Positions 9,060 to 17,342 of a DNA stretch of 64,000 bases are shown here, piece by piece. How positions within the stretch are numbered: position 1 is the first letter of the stretch; every line of letters starts with the position of its first letter. The translations under genes and the position numbers were made by a program. Under the pieces are notes generated by a model that was given only the letters and a program-made list of their open reading frames with translations, was not told the origin of the DNA and made no database searches. Where the stretch lies: NCBI RefSeq assembly GCF_000961095.1, contig NZ_CP011058.1:3809501-3873500 (forward strand). Direction: 5' to 3'. Source of the DNA: Paenibacillus beijingensis (GTDB lineage Bacteria > Bacillota > Bacilli > Paenibacillales > Paenibacillaceae).

Positions 9060-10433
9060 TCACCTCTCAAAGCCCGACAAGTAACGGGCATATTGAATCA
9101 TATTGCGGACGGAAGGACGGACCTTGTTTTCCGTAAGCGGCGTATTATCGTTTTTGGATGGCTTTGAATTCACTTCGAGCAGCCATACTTTTCCATTTTT
9201 GTCGAGCGCCAAATCGATTCCAAGCTCCCCAAAATGCGCGGGAATATGGGCTTCAATCCCTTTGGCAATTTCCAGCGCCGCCTTTTGCAGCCGGATGAAG
9301 GCATCTCCCCGTCCGGATGGCGGCAGGCTGCACTTGGCCAGCGCATCCTTTACTTTGCTGAGCGTGCCACCCCGCGCCAGATTGGATACGAAATGGTTGC
9401 TGCCCGCCGTTCGGGCCACGATCGACGTAATGCCCCATTTGCCGGTTGCGTTCTTCTGCACGAGCGCGCGGAAATCAACCGGCCGCTTCTGGATTTCAAT
9501 CAGCTGCAGTCCCTGCTGGAGCTGATAGCGGACCGATTTGACTTTGCCGGAGAGCGATGCGAACAGCTTGGTCAGATTGGGATAGACCTGCCGGCGCGAA
9601 CCGGCGGCAGTGGAATACGTCGCTTGAAATTGCTGCCCATCCAGCCGGTTGATCCGGATAATTCCTTTTCCCAGGCTGCCGCGCACCGGCTTCAGAAAGA
9701 CGACCGGATAGCGGGCGCACATCGTTTTGAGCGTTGCAAAGCCGAGCAGCAGATGAGATTCGGGCAAATATTTGCTTAAACTGGGATCGCGCCCGAGCGC
9801 ATCGAACACATCATGCTTATCCAGAAACTTCTCGTTGAACATATACGTCTGATGGCGGGACTTCGCCATGCTGATAAATTGCCTCACCGACGGCAGATTT
9901 TCCAGCTTGCGCGAGGTGAGCCGGTTGTTGACGACATCGGGCAGCGGCATCGTGACGCGCGTCCAGCCGTTGTGGTACACCCAACCGTCAACGCTGTCCG
10001 CGTCTGTGCCAATTCCCCCAGGAGTGAAAAAGTAAACATAGGCTCCCTGCGCCGCGCACGCCTCCACAAGCTCTTTGCAAAAGAGCGTGATGGAGCCGAA
10101 GGGACGATCGGGCTGCTGCGGATAATCGCGGCTGACGAGCACGCCGATAAGCGGACCAAGAGCGAGCGTCGCCATTGCGGCGCGGTACTGCAGCCGAAGC
10201 GCCGCGCCTTCCGCTATTCCCATCAGCCGCGCCAGACGCTGGTTGATCCGCAGCCCGTCGTAACGGGGTACGGGGACGACTTTGACATGCTGGCGAAAAG
10301 CGCCGAATTTCAATACAACCGACTGGCCCTGCGGAATTTTCCACCGCTTCAGGTACGTTTCGCCCAGCATGATCGCGTCATCGGCTAGCACGCCGGAGCC
10401 GACCACCTGAACGGCGATTTTCGTTTTGAGCAT
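9060..10433 (-). CDS. YheC/YheD-like ATP-grasp protein (YheD-type, copy 1)
   Basis: 457 aa, long form; first gene of the operon. An N-terminal ~100-aa beta-rich domain (KIAVQVVGSGVLADDAIMLG...) precedes LGPLIGVLVSRDYPQQ and the ATP-grasp core: VFLKPVRGSLGKGIIRI, QLQQGLQLIEIQKRPVDFRA, and ELGIDLALDKNGKVWLLEVNSKP. ATG start with GGAAGGAG 8 nt upstream. Length matches B. subtilis YheD. Divergent from yheA, as yheA and yheC/D are also neighbours in B. subtilis. Predicted to act in the mother cell during sporulation. Confidence 0.9.
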   Translation of the reverse strand: MLKTKIAVQVVGSGVLADDAIMLGETYLKRWKIPQGQSVVLKFGAFRQHVKVVPVPRYDGLRINQRLARLMGIAEGAALRLQYRAAMATLALGPLIGVLVSRDYPQQPDRPFGSITLFCKELVEACAAQGAYVYFFTPGGIGTDADSVDGWVYHNGWTRVTMPLPDVVNNRLTSRKLENLPSVRQFISMAKSRHQTYMFNEKFLDKHDVFDALGRDPSLSKYLPESHLLLGFATLKTMCARYPVVFLKPVRGSLGKGIIRINRLDGQQFQATYSTAAGSRRQVYPNLTKLFASLSGKVKSVRYQLQQGLQLIEIQKRPVDFRALVQKNATGKWGITSIVARTAGSNHFVSNLARGGTLSKVKDALAKCSLPPSGRGDAFIRLQKAALEIAKGIEAHIPAHFGELGIDLALDKNGKVWLLEVNSKPSKNDNTPLTENKVRPSVRNMIQYARYLSGFER

Positions 10434-10586
10434 CGGTAATCTCCTTCCGTGCCGGAGGATGTCGGAACGGGCCTTGTGAAAGAGGTCGGTACCTTAGCGG
10501 AGCCGCCGCGCGGGATAATCCCCTGCAGGAGCATCGCCTGCTTAGGTAACCGGGCTCTACGAACAATTTCCTTGAAATGATTACTC

Positions 10587-10615
10587 CATCATATGAGGAC
10601 ATCTATCCCTTGGTG
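10587..10615 (-). promoter_or_regulatory. Possible mother-cell (sigma-K/E type) promoter for the yhe-like operon
   Basis: On the minus strand CACC at 10615-10612, 16 nt, CATATGATG at 10595-10587. It resembles the sigma-K pattern AC-N17-CATAnnnTA, missing the final A. About 150 nt before the first gene. Confidence 0.35.
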
Positions 10616-10666
10616 ATTAGTGGATAGGCGTACTTTTCAACAATGGGCGGGCAAATGGGCGGGCGG

Positions 10667-10696
10667 TTGGCGAGCCGAGACGGCCCGTGGTATGAT
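10667..10696 (+). promoter_or_regulatory. Sigma-A promoter of yheA
   Basis: TTGGCG (10667-10672), 18 nt, TATGAT (10691-10696) with an extended -10 TG at 10688. The predicted transcript start precedes the GTG at 10725. Confidence 0.65.
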
Positions 10697-10724
10697 CAAG
10701 AGAGAAGAAAGGAGTGGAGGCCGA

Positions 10725-11060
10725 GTGAATGTATACGATAAGACGTACGAGCTCGCCAAAGCGCTCAAGGAGAGCCCGGAGGCGCACGATTTGAAAGAAG
10801 CCAGACGCCAAGCCGAAGCGGACGCGGATGCGAAGCGGATGCTAGACGACTTCCGGGAACGGCAAAACGGTTTTCAGCAAAAAATGATGTCGGGCGAAGA
10901 GCCGACCCCCGAAGAAATAGATAACCTGAACAAATTGTACGAGGTGCTAAGCCTCAATCCTGTTATCAGCCACTACTTTGAAGCGGAACGCCGGTTCGCC
11001 GTCGTGTTCGAGGATGTGAACCGCATTATTTCCGATTCGCTCAAAACGGTTTTGGAATAG
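10725..11060 (+). CDS. yheA: YheA/YlbF/YmcA-family protein
   Basis: 111-aa all-helical protein beginning VNVYDKTYELAKALKES, close in length and pattern to B. subtilis YheA. Conserved: DFRERQNGFQQKMMSGEEPT followed by LNKLYEVLSLNPVISHYFEAE. YlbF/YmcA relatives act as small cytosolic regulatory complexes affecting RNA processing and development; YheA's own role is unclear. The frame is open from 10620, but GTG at 10725 lies behind GGAGTGGAGG and just downstream of the promoter. Adjacent and divergent to the yheD-type gene, which supports orthology. Confidence 0.82.
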   Translation: MNVYDKTYELAKALKESPEAHDLKEARRQAEADADAKRMLDDFRERQNGFQQKMMSGEEPTPEEIDNLNKLYEVLSLNPVISHYFEAERRFAVVFEDVNRIISDSLKTVLE

Positions 11061-11151
11061 TCGGCTGTGCATATTGACCGGGATCGGCGCATAGGATGAA
11101 TGGCGGACAAGCAAAGTGCATGAGAGCGCTGCGCAAAGGAGATGAAGCCGT

Positions 11152-11436
11152 ATGCAATCCGGAAAATGGCGCCATTTGCTGTACCTGATCGGTGCGCTGT
11201 CGATGCTCGTTTATGCAGCTCCGAAGCTGGAGTTTGGGCTGCCGTGGACGGCAGCTGCCGTGTTTGGTACGGCGTGGACCGCCCTGGCGGTGATCGTCAT
11301 AGCGGCGAATGTATGGGCGCTGCTGGATCTGAACGAGCGGACGAAGAAGCGGCTGGCGCGGGTGAAACGGGCGAAAGCGCTGCAATGGCAGCGCGCGATG
11401 GACCGCGCGACGCTGCCTCGCCGGGCGAAGAACTGA
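11152..11436 (+). CDS. Small two-TM membrane protein, unknown function
   Basis: 94 aa with two hydrophobic stretches (about 8-28 and 38-58) and a basic C-terminal tail (RTKKRLARVKRAKALQWQRA), so the tail is probably cytosolic. ATG start with AAGGAG 10 nt upstream. About 90 nt downstream of yheA in the same direction, so possibly cotranscribed. No recognised family. Confidence 0.65.
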   Translation: MQSGKWRHLLYLIGALSMLVYAAPKLEFGLPWTAAAVFGTAWTALAVIVIAANVWALLDLNERTKKRLARVKRAKALQWQRAMDRATLPRRAKN

Positions 11437-11674
11437 CGGCTGGAGGCGCATGTAGCGCGCCGGCGGGCGCCTGCTCGCTGGAGGCGAGGCCTTGCCGGAG
11501 CTGGACGCCTAGCTGGAACCTGACGTCTGGCTGGAACCGGGCGCTTTCGTTCAGGAAGCCGGACGCAGGCGCCCTGGAGCTTGATCGTTCGAGGAGCCGC
11601 CGCTGAACCGGCGCGACTTACCAATGGCGGTTGGCTTTCCGCTTCCGTCCCCAAGCAGGGCAAAAGCCGCAGCC

Positions 11675-11716
11675 AAAAAAACCGATCCGCGTGCGCTCGC
11701 GGATCGGTTTTTTTTT
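11675..11716 (+). terminator. Strong bidirectional terminator
   Basis: Perfect 14-bp stem AAAACCGATCCGCG / CGCGGATCGGTTTT around a 6-nt loop, with an A run before and T run after. Confidence 0.9.
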
Positions 11717-12126
11717 GAATAGATTTTATAAATTTTCGGGGCGGAAGCGGGTCTCCCGCTTTACGGGCGGCATTTCGTGCACACTGCCGCACGGATGACG
11801 GTGCAACTTGCAGCACACCGTGCGCATACGAGCCGGCTTTCTGCTGCCGCCCGAGTGAAAGGCAACCATGTCGTGCAGCACGATCAGCAGTTTTTGAAAA
11901 ACATGCGTTCGTACATCTATTTTCTTCTCTATTTACCCACCTCGTATAAATTCCTACGAAAATACATTTTTTTCCCGTCAAAGCGCATGTTCAGGCAATA
12001 GGAGCTTGGAATTCCTGCGCATTCGCAGGTTTCTCACCCGATAAGCGAGTTTGACCGATAACAACTGCACATTTGCAGGAATACAAAAGCTCGTCCGCGC
12101 GAACGCCCCCGGGGTTTGCCCGCATG

Positions 12127-12146
12127 ACTCCGTCAGGAGTTTTTTT
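12127..12146 (+). terminator. Short terminator
   Basis: ACTCC-GTCA-GGAGT followed by seven Ts. No plus-strand gene ends here, so it may close an unrecognised small transcript. Confidence 0.45.
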
Positions 12147-12181
12147 CGCTTATGCTAGCGGCAGTTTATCCCTCGACGGAG

Positions 12182-13537
12182 CTAACCGGCTTGTTCATGC
12201 TGATACGGAAGCTGGATCGTAAAGATAATGCTGTCGCCTTCCGTATCAACCGTTAAGCTGCCGTTGTAAAACCGGACACGCTCGGCGACGATGGAGAGGC
12301 CAAGACCGGAGTGGTTTCCCTGCTTGGTCGTATAGCCCGGGGTGAAAAGCCGATTCTTCATTTCCTCGGTCATAAACCGGCAGCTGTTGGACATCCGCAG
12401 CGTAAGATTGCCTTTCTTGGCCGTAATGAGCAGATTCACCTGCCGGTCGCATTCGGGCAGCTGCAGCACTTCGTCGAACGCATTGTCGATCAGGTTGCCG
12501 GCAATCCGCACCAGATCGATATTTCGGATCGGGTGGAAGGTGCAGGAACCGGCTGTAATATCGACCTGGAATAGAAAGGCGATCCGGCGCAGGACGGACG
12601 TCTCGTACTTGGATTCGATTAGCGCAGCCAGCGGATGGGTTTGCAGCTGTTCGAGATCCAAAGAGGCCTTGCTGACCGAAAGCACTTCATCTACAAGCTC
12701 ATCCATGTACTCCCGCAGCGCATTGTATTTTTTCAGCTGCAGCATGGAGTACATAACCTGAACATGGTTTAGAAAATCGTGCCGCTGTCCGCGAACCGTC
12801 GTCAGCATTTTCACAAGATCGCCCACGTAAACGTCCTCCGTCTTTTTCACCGCTTCCTCACTCGTCCGGGAAAGGAGCCGCAGCATGAAGTAAGTGACGA
12901 GAACGATGGAAATCATTCCCGCCCCCAGGAAAATCTGCAGTTCGTCTTCATTGCCGGCGTTCACAAAACGAATCATGTACATGCCGCTGAGCACGATCAA
13001 TTGAATAAAGACCAGCAGCAGCACATACGGCAAGGACGACGAGCCGGAGCTGTTCTGAAACATGAACCGGATTCGTTTCGCCGGATAATATTTGTACTTG
13101 CTCATCAATAGGATCAAGATTGCGGTGACAGCGAATCCAGGCCAGAAAACCATCATTTTAACAGCCGGCGAACCGTCAATAACGGCCTGGTAGGAAATAA
13201 ACCCGGAAGCGGCGGTGGTTACCGCAAGATCTGTTATAATCGTGTATATAAAGGTGACCGCAAAGATGAGCAGCGCCGTCTTTTTGCTGAAGGACCGGAA
13301 AAACAACCGGAACAAAATATAAAACGACAGCAGCGAATTGATCAGATGCGCCCACTTGGGCAGGGTCAGGAAAAACAAGTCCACATACAGCGAGCTGACG
13401 AAGCAAAAAGCTGCAATACGCCGCCAATAAAGCTGCGGCTTGATACCAAGGAACAAAAAACCGAACGTTACGTTCAGCAGCGACTGAGGGATCGATAAAA
13501 AAACAAAAACGGTTAGCGAGTTCCAAAGCAGATTCAC
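12182..13537 (-). CDS. Orphan Spo0B/GHKL-type sensor histidine kinase
   Basis: 451 aa. Six to seven hydrophobic segments fill residues 1 to about 225. Then comes a Spo0B/CitA-like dimerisation helix with phospho-acceptor His in RGQRHDFLNHVQVMYSMLQL. The C-terminal GHKL ATPase has N-box NLIDNAFDEV and G-box HSGLGLSIVAERV. The layout resembles quorum-peptide or citrate-type kinases (AgrC, NatK). No response regulator gene is adjacent, so its partner lies elsewhere. GTG start with AAAGGAG 9 nt upstream. Divergent from ytoI. Confidence 0.85.
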   Translation of the reverse strand: MNLLWNSLTVFVFLSIPQSLLNVTFGFLFLGIKPQLYWRRIAAFCFVSSLYVDLFFLTLPKWAHLINSLLSFYILFRLFFRSFSKKTALLIFAVTFIYTIITDLAVTTAASGFISYQAVIDGSPAVKMMVFWPGFAVTAILILLMSKYKYYPAKRIRFMFQNSSGSSSLPYVLLLVFIQLIVLSGMYMIRFVNAGNEDELQIFLGAGMISIVLVTYFMLRLLSRTSEEAVKKTEDVYVGDLVKMLTTVRGQRHDFLNHVQVMYSMLQLKKYNALREYMDELVDEVLSVSKASLDLEQLQTHPLAALIESKYETSVLRRIAFLFQVDITAGSCTFHPIRNIDLVRIAGNLIDNAFDEVLQLPECDRQVNLLITAKKGNLTLRMSNSCRFMTEEMKNRLFTPGYTTKQGNHSGLGLSIVAERVRFYNGSLTVDTEGDSIIFTIQLPYQHEQAG

Positions 13538-13622
13538 GAGCCAGACTCCTTTATGATAGGTAACTATACTTTACTGTCTTTCGGGAGAAATGAAAATGAT
13601 TTTTTTGACATGAGGTGGAAGG

Positions 13623-14978
13623 ATGACAAAGGAAGGCGCCGAAACTGAAGCGATTACAAAACATGAGCAGATCATCCACTATATTAAAAGTTTGAGGCTC
13701 GGCACGCGCATTTCCGTTCGCAGCATCGCCAAGGAACAGAAGGTAAGCGAGGGCACAGCGTACAAAGCAATGAAGGAAGCGGAGCAGCTTGGCATTGTCA
13801 GTACGAAGGAGCGGATCGGAACGGTCCGGATCGAGAAAAAAAAGCGCAACTCGCTGGACCAGCTGACGTTTGGGGATGTGGCCGAAATCGTTGAAGGCCA
13901 GCTGTTCGGAGGGGAAGAAGGACTGAAGCGGACGCTGCATAAATTTGTCATCGGGGCGATGGAGCTGGACGCGATGCTGCGCTATATCGACGAAGGCAGC
14001 CTGCTCATCGTCGGCAATCGCGAAGAGGTGCACCGCCGCGCGCTGGAACAGGGAGCGGGCGTGCTTATCACGGGCGGCTTCAACACAAGCCCGGAAGCAA
14101 AGCGGCTGGCGGACGAACGCGGGCTGCCGATTATTTTGTCCAGGCACGATACGTTCACCGTGGCCTCGATGATTAACCGCGCCATGTACGACAGGTTGAT
14201 CAAGCAAAAGATCGTGCTGATCGAAGACATCGTCACGTTCGGGAAACCGGCCGACGTGCTGCGGCTCGGACAAACGGCCGCCGATTTCTACAAGCTGTCC
14301 GTTCTGACGGGACTGACCCGTTTTCCCGTCATCGACGACCGCGGCCGGGTAGTCGGCATGATGACCGCGAAGGATGCGGCCGGATCGCCGCCCGGTGAGC
14401 CGCTCGGCAAGCTGATGACGCGCCATCCGATTACGGCCGCGCCGAACATTACCGTCACCTCCGCCGCCCATACGATGGCGGCCGAAGGCATCGATCTGCT
14501 TCCGGTCGTGGACCGCAGCCGCAAGCTGCTCGGCGTAATCAGCCGCCAGGAGGTGCTGGAGGCGATGCGCTTCACCGGCAAGCAGGCGGAATCCGGCGAG
14601 ACGTTCGATGATTTGATGGGTACCGGTTTTGAAATGAGCAGGGAGGACGATCAAGGCAGCGGGATCGGATGGAAGTACAGGGGCAAGGTGACGCCCCAGA
14701 TGTCCGGGCCGCTCGGAACGGTATCCGAAGGCGTGCTGGGCACGCTGATGATGCAGGCGTCGCGCCGCATGATCCGCGAAAGCGGCCGCCGCGACCATAT
14801 GCTGGAGAGCATTACGACGTATTACGTAAGGCCGGTGCCGATCGACAGCGAAATCGCGATCGTCCCCCGCGCACTGGAGATGAGCCGCAAAGCGGCCAAG
14901 CTGGAAGTCGAGCTGAGCGACGTCTCCGGTCTGGCCGCCAAGGCGATGGTCAATTTTCAGCTAATCGATACGTATTAG
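13623..14978 (+). CDS. ytoI: DRTGG/CBS/thioesterase-fold regulatory protein YtoI
   Basis: 451 aa, close to B. subtilis YtoI in length and domain order: N-terminal winged helix (about 15-70, KVSEGTAYKAMKEAEQLGIV), DRTGG domain (about 75-190), tandem CBS domains (about 195-325, KLMTRHPITAAPNITV) and a C-terminal hotdog/thioesterase-like domain (about 340-448). CBS domains usually bind adenine nucleotides, so this is probably a nucleotide-sensing regulator; target genes are unknown. ATG start with GAGGTGGAAGG upstream. In B. subtilis it lies beside ytpI, ytrI and dnaE, as here. Confidence 0.88.
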   Translation: MTKEGAETEAITKHEQIIHYIKSLRLGTRISVRSIAKEQKVSEGTAYKAMKEAEQLGIVSTKERIGTVRIEKKKRNSLDQLTFGDVAEIVEGQLFGGEEGLKRTLHKFVIGAMELDAMLRYIDEGSLLIVGNREEVHRRALEQGAGVLITGGFNTSPEAKRLADERGLPIILSRHDTFTVASMINRAMYDRLIKQKIVLIEDIVTFGKPADVLRLGQTAADFYKLSVLTGLTRFPVIDDRGRVVGMMTAKDAAGSPPGEPLGKLMTRHPITAAPNITVTSAAHTMAAEGIDLLPVVDRSRKLLGVISRQEVLEAMRFTGKQAESGETFDDLMGTGFEMSREDDQGSGIGWKYRGKVTPQMSGPLGTVSEGVLGTLMMQASRRMIRESGRRDHMLESITTYYVRPVPIDSEIAIVPRALEMSRKAAKLEVELSDVSGLAAKAMVNFQLIDTY

Positions 14979-15002
14979 AAAAAGGAGCGCTGCGCGGGCG
15001 GG

Positions 15003-15164
15003 GGAAAAGGAAGGTCGCTCCGCGGGCGGGTTTGATCTTCCGATCGCCACCGTCCCCGGATTCTCTTTGATTCTGTAAACCCTTAACAGGGTTAGAATCC
15101 GGGGACAAAAGCGAACGCTAACGCTTCTCCAGATTCAAACCCGCCCGCTCCGCTTTCCTTTTTC
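15003..15164. repeat. Large imperfect palindrome after ytoI
   Basis: 162-bp inverted structure. Inner perfect arms GTCCCCGGATTCT (15052) / AGAATCCGGGGAC (15094). Middle perfect arms CGGGCGGGTTTGA (15023) / TCAAACCCGCCCG (15135). Outer arms GGAAAAGGAAG / CTTTCCTTTTTC are imperfect. It may act as the ytoI terminator (T run at the right edge) or be a decayed element. Confidence 0.75.
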
Positions 15165-15223
15165 ACGGGGGTGAGAGCAAACGCGGCTGCGCGATAGGCT
15201 CGCGCTTGCTGTCTGAACCGCGA

Positions 15224-15358
15224 AAACCCGAAAGAGCGAAACTCGAAAGAGCGAAACCGCAAAGAGATAAACCCGAAAGAGATAAACCCGAAAGAGATAA
15301 ACCCGAAAGGGATAAACCCGAAAGAGATAAACCCGAAAGGGATAAACCCGAGCGGCAA
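15224..15358. repeat. 15-bp tandem repeat, about nine units
   Basis: Units AAACCCGAAAGAGAT, first two and last degenerate, the middle six nearly identical (A/G at position 12). The repeat creates a spurious minus-strand frame encoding FGFIS/FGFIP repeats. Confidence 0.9.
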
Positions 15359-15398
15359 ATCTGAAATCTGCGAAACTTGAACCTTCCTTCGAAAGAAT

Positions 15399-15734
15399 CT
15401 AGTAGAACGATCCTGAAAAACCGTTACCATTATGGTTGTTCTTGGATGCTAACGGAAGCAGTTGACGTTATTCAGCTCATTTTGTTCGATTAGAAAATCT
15501 AACGGAAGTATTGGAGCTTATTTCTGTGTTTCTGTCTGCAAATATACCCTTTTAAATAGAATAAGAGCTGTGAGTTCCGTTAGATATCCAAATGGGCTCA
15601 TAAATGCAAAATAAGAGCACTGAGCTCCGTTAGATCATCGGATGGTAACGGTACATGTGGTCGACCGACCGCCGTCATGCTCCGAAACACCACGCGCTGG
15701 GAGCTGCGCGCGGTGTTTCGGAGCGATCTAATAG
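15399..15734. mobile_element. MITE-like element, copy 1 (right end interrupted)
   Basis: Starts CTAGTAGAACGATCC and matches 38869-39143 almost throughout: shared CTAACGGAAG, GGGCTCATAAATGC and TTCCGTTAGAT blocks. The right terminal repeat is split after GGTAACGGTA by ~65 bp carrying a strong hairpin (CTCCGAAACACC / GGTGTTTCGGAG, 15680-15723), then resumes as TTCGGAGCGATCTAATAG. No coding capacity. Confidence 0.75.
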
Positions 15735-15753
15735 CTTGAGCTTTGAAACAAGA

Positions 15754-16056
15754 CTAATCCTTTATGCCGCGGAAAGCACTCAGGCTGCGCAAGCCGGCGA
15801 AGATGTTGAATAAGCCGAGCAGCATAAAGACAGCTCCGACAACGACGCGGATGGAGGAAGCGGTGAACAGAAACATTTGAATGAAGGCGATCAGCAGCAG
15901 CATGAAGCCCATCGAGACGTTCATTTTCGCCGCAGCGGCGCCTTTGTCACGGTAGCCGGCTGCCCGGCGCGATTTGAAGCTGAAATAAACGGACAGTACG
16001 GAAGTGACGCAAATGCCGGCAATGAGAACCCATTGAATGATTTGCGGTGCGGACAT
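15754..16056 (-). CDS. ytpI: YtpI-family small membrane protein
   Basis: 100 aa with three hydrophobic segments (about 5-25, 45-65, 70-90): SAPQIIQWVLIAGICVTSVL, NVSMGFMLLLIAFIQMFLF, VVVGAVFMLLGLFNIFAGLR. Matches B. subtilis YtpI in size and neighbourhood. The frame is open to an ATG at 16089, but that codon overlaps the TATAAT promoter box, so ATG at 16056 is the likely start; AAGGAG lies 14 nt upstream, slightly far. Function unknown. Confidence 0.8.
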   Translation of the reverse strand: MSAPQIIQWVLIAGICVTSVLSVYFSFKSRRAAGYRDKGAAAAKMNVSMGFMLLLIAFIQMFLFTASSIRVVVGAVFMLLGLFNIFAGLRSLSAFRGIKD

Positions 16057-16087
16057 GGCGGAAGGAGCAGCTCCTTTTTTTGGCTCC

Positions 16088-16096
16088 ATTATAGCA
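16088..16096 (-). promoter_or_regulatory. Extended -10 promoter of ytpI
   Basis: On the minus strand TGCTATAAT, a perfect TATAAT with extended TGn; no good -35. It rules out translation from the ATG it overlaps. Confidence 0.6.
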
Positions 16097-16129
16097 CGGG
16101 AGTTTGCATGTTTGGTAAAGAAAGAGTTT

Positions 16130-16633
16130 TCAATCGATATTGCTGACCGAGACCTTTACCCATACTTGAAGCACATTGTCGACAACAAGCACCGTCTTCA
16201 TTTCGACAACGTAGCGCTTGCTCCCGTCATTGTAAACTTTGCCGGTCAAAAGCTGGCGGGCAAGCTTCGCTTCGCGGTCGATATCGTAAATGCTGCTGCC
16301 GATAAATACATTCAAATCCGCCTTCAGACTCTCCCTCAATCTGCCCTTGGTCGGCTCGTCTAGGGAGCCGGCCGTACGGCCGGAGGCATTTTCCTCAAAT
16401 TTGATCTGAATGCTCTTAATGACCGTATGCTTGTCGCGGAACTGGTTCAGCTGCTTCAAATCGTTTTCGTGCTGGTCGAGCTTTTGCTCCAGCTCGCTCT
16501 TCAGGTTTACGAGATGGTCGAACTGCGTCTGAAAGAGAGCGTGATAGATTGCGGCGCCGATAATCATGCCCATCAGGGCGAATCCGAATCCATGCAGCAG
16601 CGGGCCGTAGCGTTCGAAAGGCGGCACGCGCAT
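16130..16633 (-). CDS. ytrI: Sporulation membrane protein YtrI
   Basis: 167 aa. One membrane segment near the N-terminus (about 14-34, LLHGFGFALMGMIIGAAIYH), a coiled-coil stretch (LKSELEQKLDQHENDLKQLN) and an extracytoplasmic-type C-terminal domain. Family YtrI, needed for normal spore formation in B. subtilis. The frame is open to 16705, but ATG at 16633, 5 nt after the ytrH stop with GGGGAGCGGG upstream, fits. Cotranscribed with ytrH. Confidence 0.85.
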   Translation of the reverse strand: MRVPPFERYGPLLHGFGFALMGMIIGAAIYHALFQTQFDHLVNLKSELEQKLDQHENDLKQLNQFRDKHTVIKSIQIKFEENASGRTAGSLDEPTKGRLRESLKADLNVFIGSSIYDIDREAKLARQLLTGKVYNDGSKRYVVEMKTVLVVDNVLQVWVKVSVSNID

Positions 16634-16638
16634 AGGCT

Positions 16639-16971
16639 TCAGCCCGCTCCCCGGCAAATAAGCTTGATCAGCTCCGTGCCTGTGTGGGCGCCGAGAAAGG
16701 CGCACAGAATAAACAGCAGCTGCTGGGCAACAGGCGACAGATGCCCTTCCAGCATGTTGCTTTCAATGACCCGCATCGGATCGATCGTGCCGCCGACGGA
16801 GGCGACGAGCGCCCAGATTTTGAGGCGGGAGGCCGTATCCATCATGATGGAGGAGGGCGGCGAGAGCACAAGCACCGAGCCGATGCCCGCCAGCATCGCG
16901 CCTCCGACGACCACCCCGAATGCGATAAAAAAATCCAGCAGCGCCTTGCTCAGCATCATATTCATTCTCAT
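16639..16971 (-). CDS. ytrH: Sporulation membrane protein YtrH
   Basis: About 110 aa with three hydrophobic segments; sequence FFIAFGVVVGGAMLAGIGSVLVL and HLSPVAQQLLFILCAFLGAHTG are typical of YtrH, a mother-cell sporulation protein. Possible starts are GTG 16980, ATG 16971 and ATG 16965; 16971 sits 8 nt after AAAGG. First gene of ytrH-ytrI, divergent from dnaE as in B. subtilis. Confidence 0.85.
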   Translation of the reverse strand: MRMNMMLSKALLDFFIAFGVVVGGAMLAGIGSVLVLSPPSSIMMDTASRLKIWALVASVGGTIDPMRVIESNMLEGHLSPVAQQLLFILCAFLGAHTGTELIKLICRGAG

Positions 16972-17342
16972 CCGCCTCACCTTTATCGTTCATTAATGAA
17001 AAAAAAGCGAGCTAACGGCGATGATCGGCAATGCGTCTTGATCTTACCGGCAGCTGATACGGCAGGCTAGACAACGAGCAGCGCCAGCGTTCGGAAGAAT
17101 AATTAGTCCAACGCAGCGACCCTCTTCACCGAACTCAGTAAATCCGTCTGCGACAGCGATCGTAAGATCTAATGAACCCGCGCAGCGCCCTTTTTCCCCT
17201 TCCCTCTATTGTATGGGCCTTGTCCGGCCAAATATGATACAATTAAAGGTAAAACGAAAGTTACAGCGGCGGCATTTGTTTGCGTCCAAGGAACGGTTGC
17301 GGCCGGGTTTGGAACGGGGCGAACCGGGAAAGGAATCTTTCG
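16972..17342. other. ytrH-dnaE divergent intergenic region
   Basis: 371 bp. Carries the ytrH ribosome site and the dnaE promoter (17209-17238). No gene, repeat or convincing sporulation promoter was recognised between 16985 and 17205. Confidence 0.6.
17209..17238 (+). promoter_or_regulatory. Sigma-A promoter of dnaE
   Basis: TTGTAT (17209-17214), 18 nt, TATGAT (17233-17238); about 105 nt before the start codon. Confidence 0.55.

Larger units (their letters stand above)
11437..12181. other. Gene-poor stretch with hairpins and two terminators
   Basis: 745 bp without a supportable gene. 11437-11640 is very GC-rich with short GCTGGAAC-like repeats. A strong bidirectional terminator lies at 11675-11716. 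11880-12000 is AT-rich. At 12011-12082 two related hairpins (CTGCGCATTCGCAG and CTGCACATTTGCAG) are framed by ATTCCTGC and its complement GCAGGAAT. A small terminator ends the region at 12146. Confidence 0.6.

Noticed and set aside
11726..11869. 47-codon minus-strand frame rich in Cys, His and Arg between the terminator and the AT-rich block
   Set aside because: No ribosome site before its ATG and no recognisable family; kept only as a remote possibility.
15224..15358. CRISPR-like regular repeats
   Set aside because: Units are directly abutting 15-mers without spacers, and no cas genes are present.
15092..15430. 112-codon minus-strand frame with FGFIS repeats
   Set aside because: Arises from the 15-bp tandem repeat and spans the palindrome; no ribosome site.
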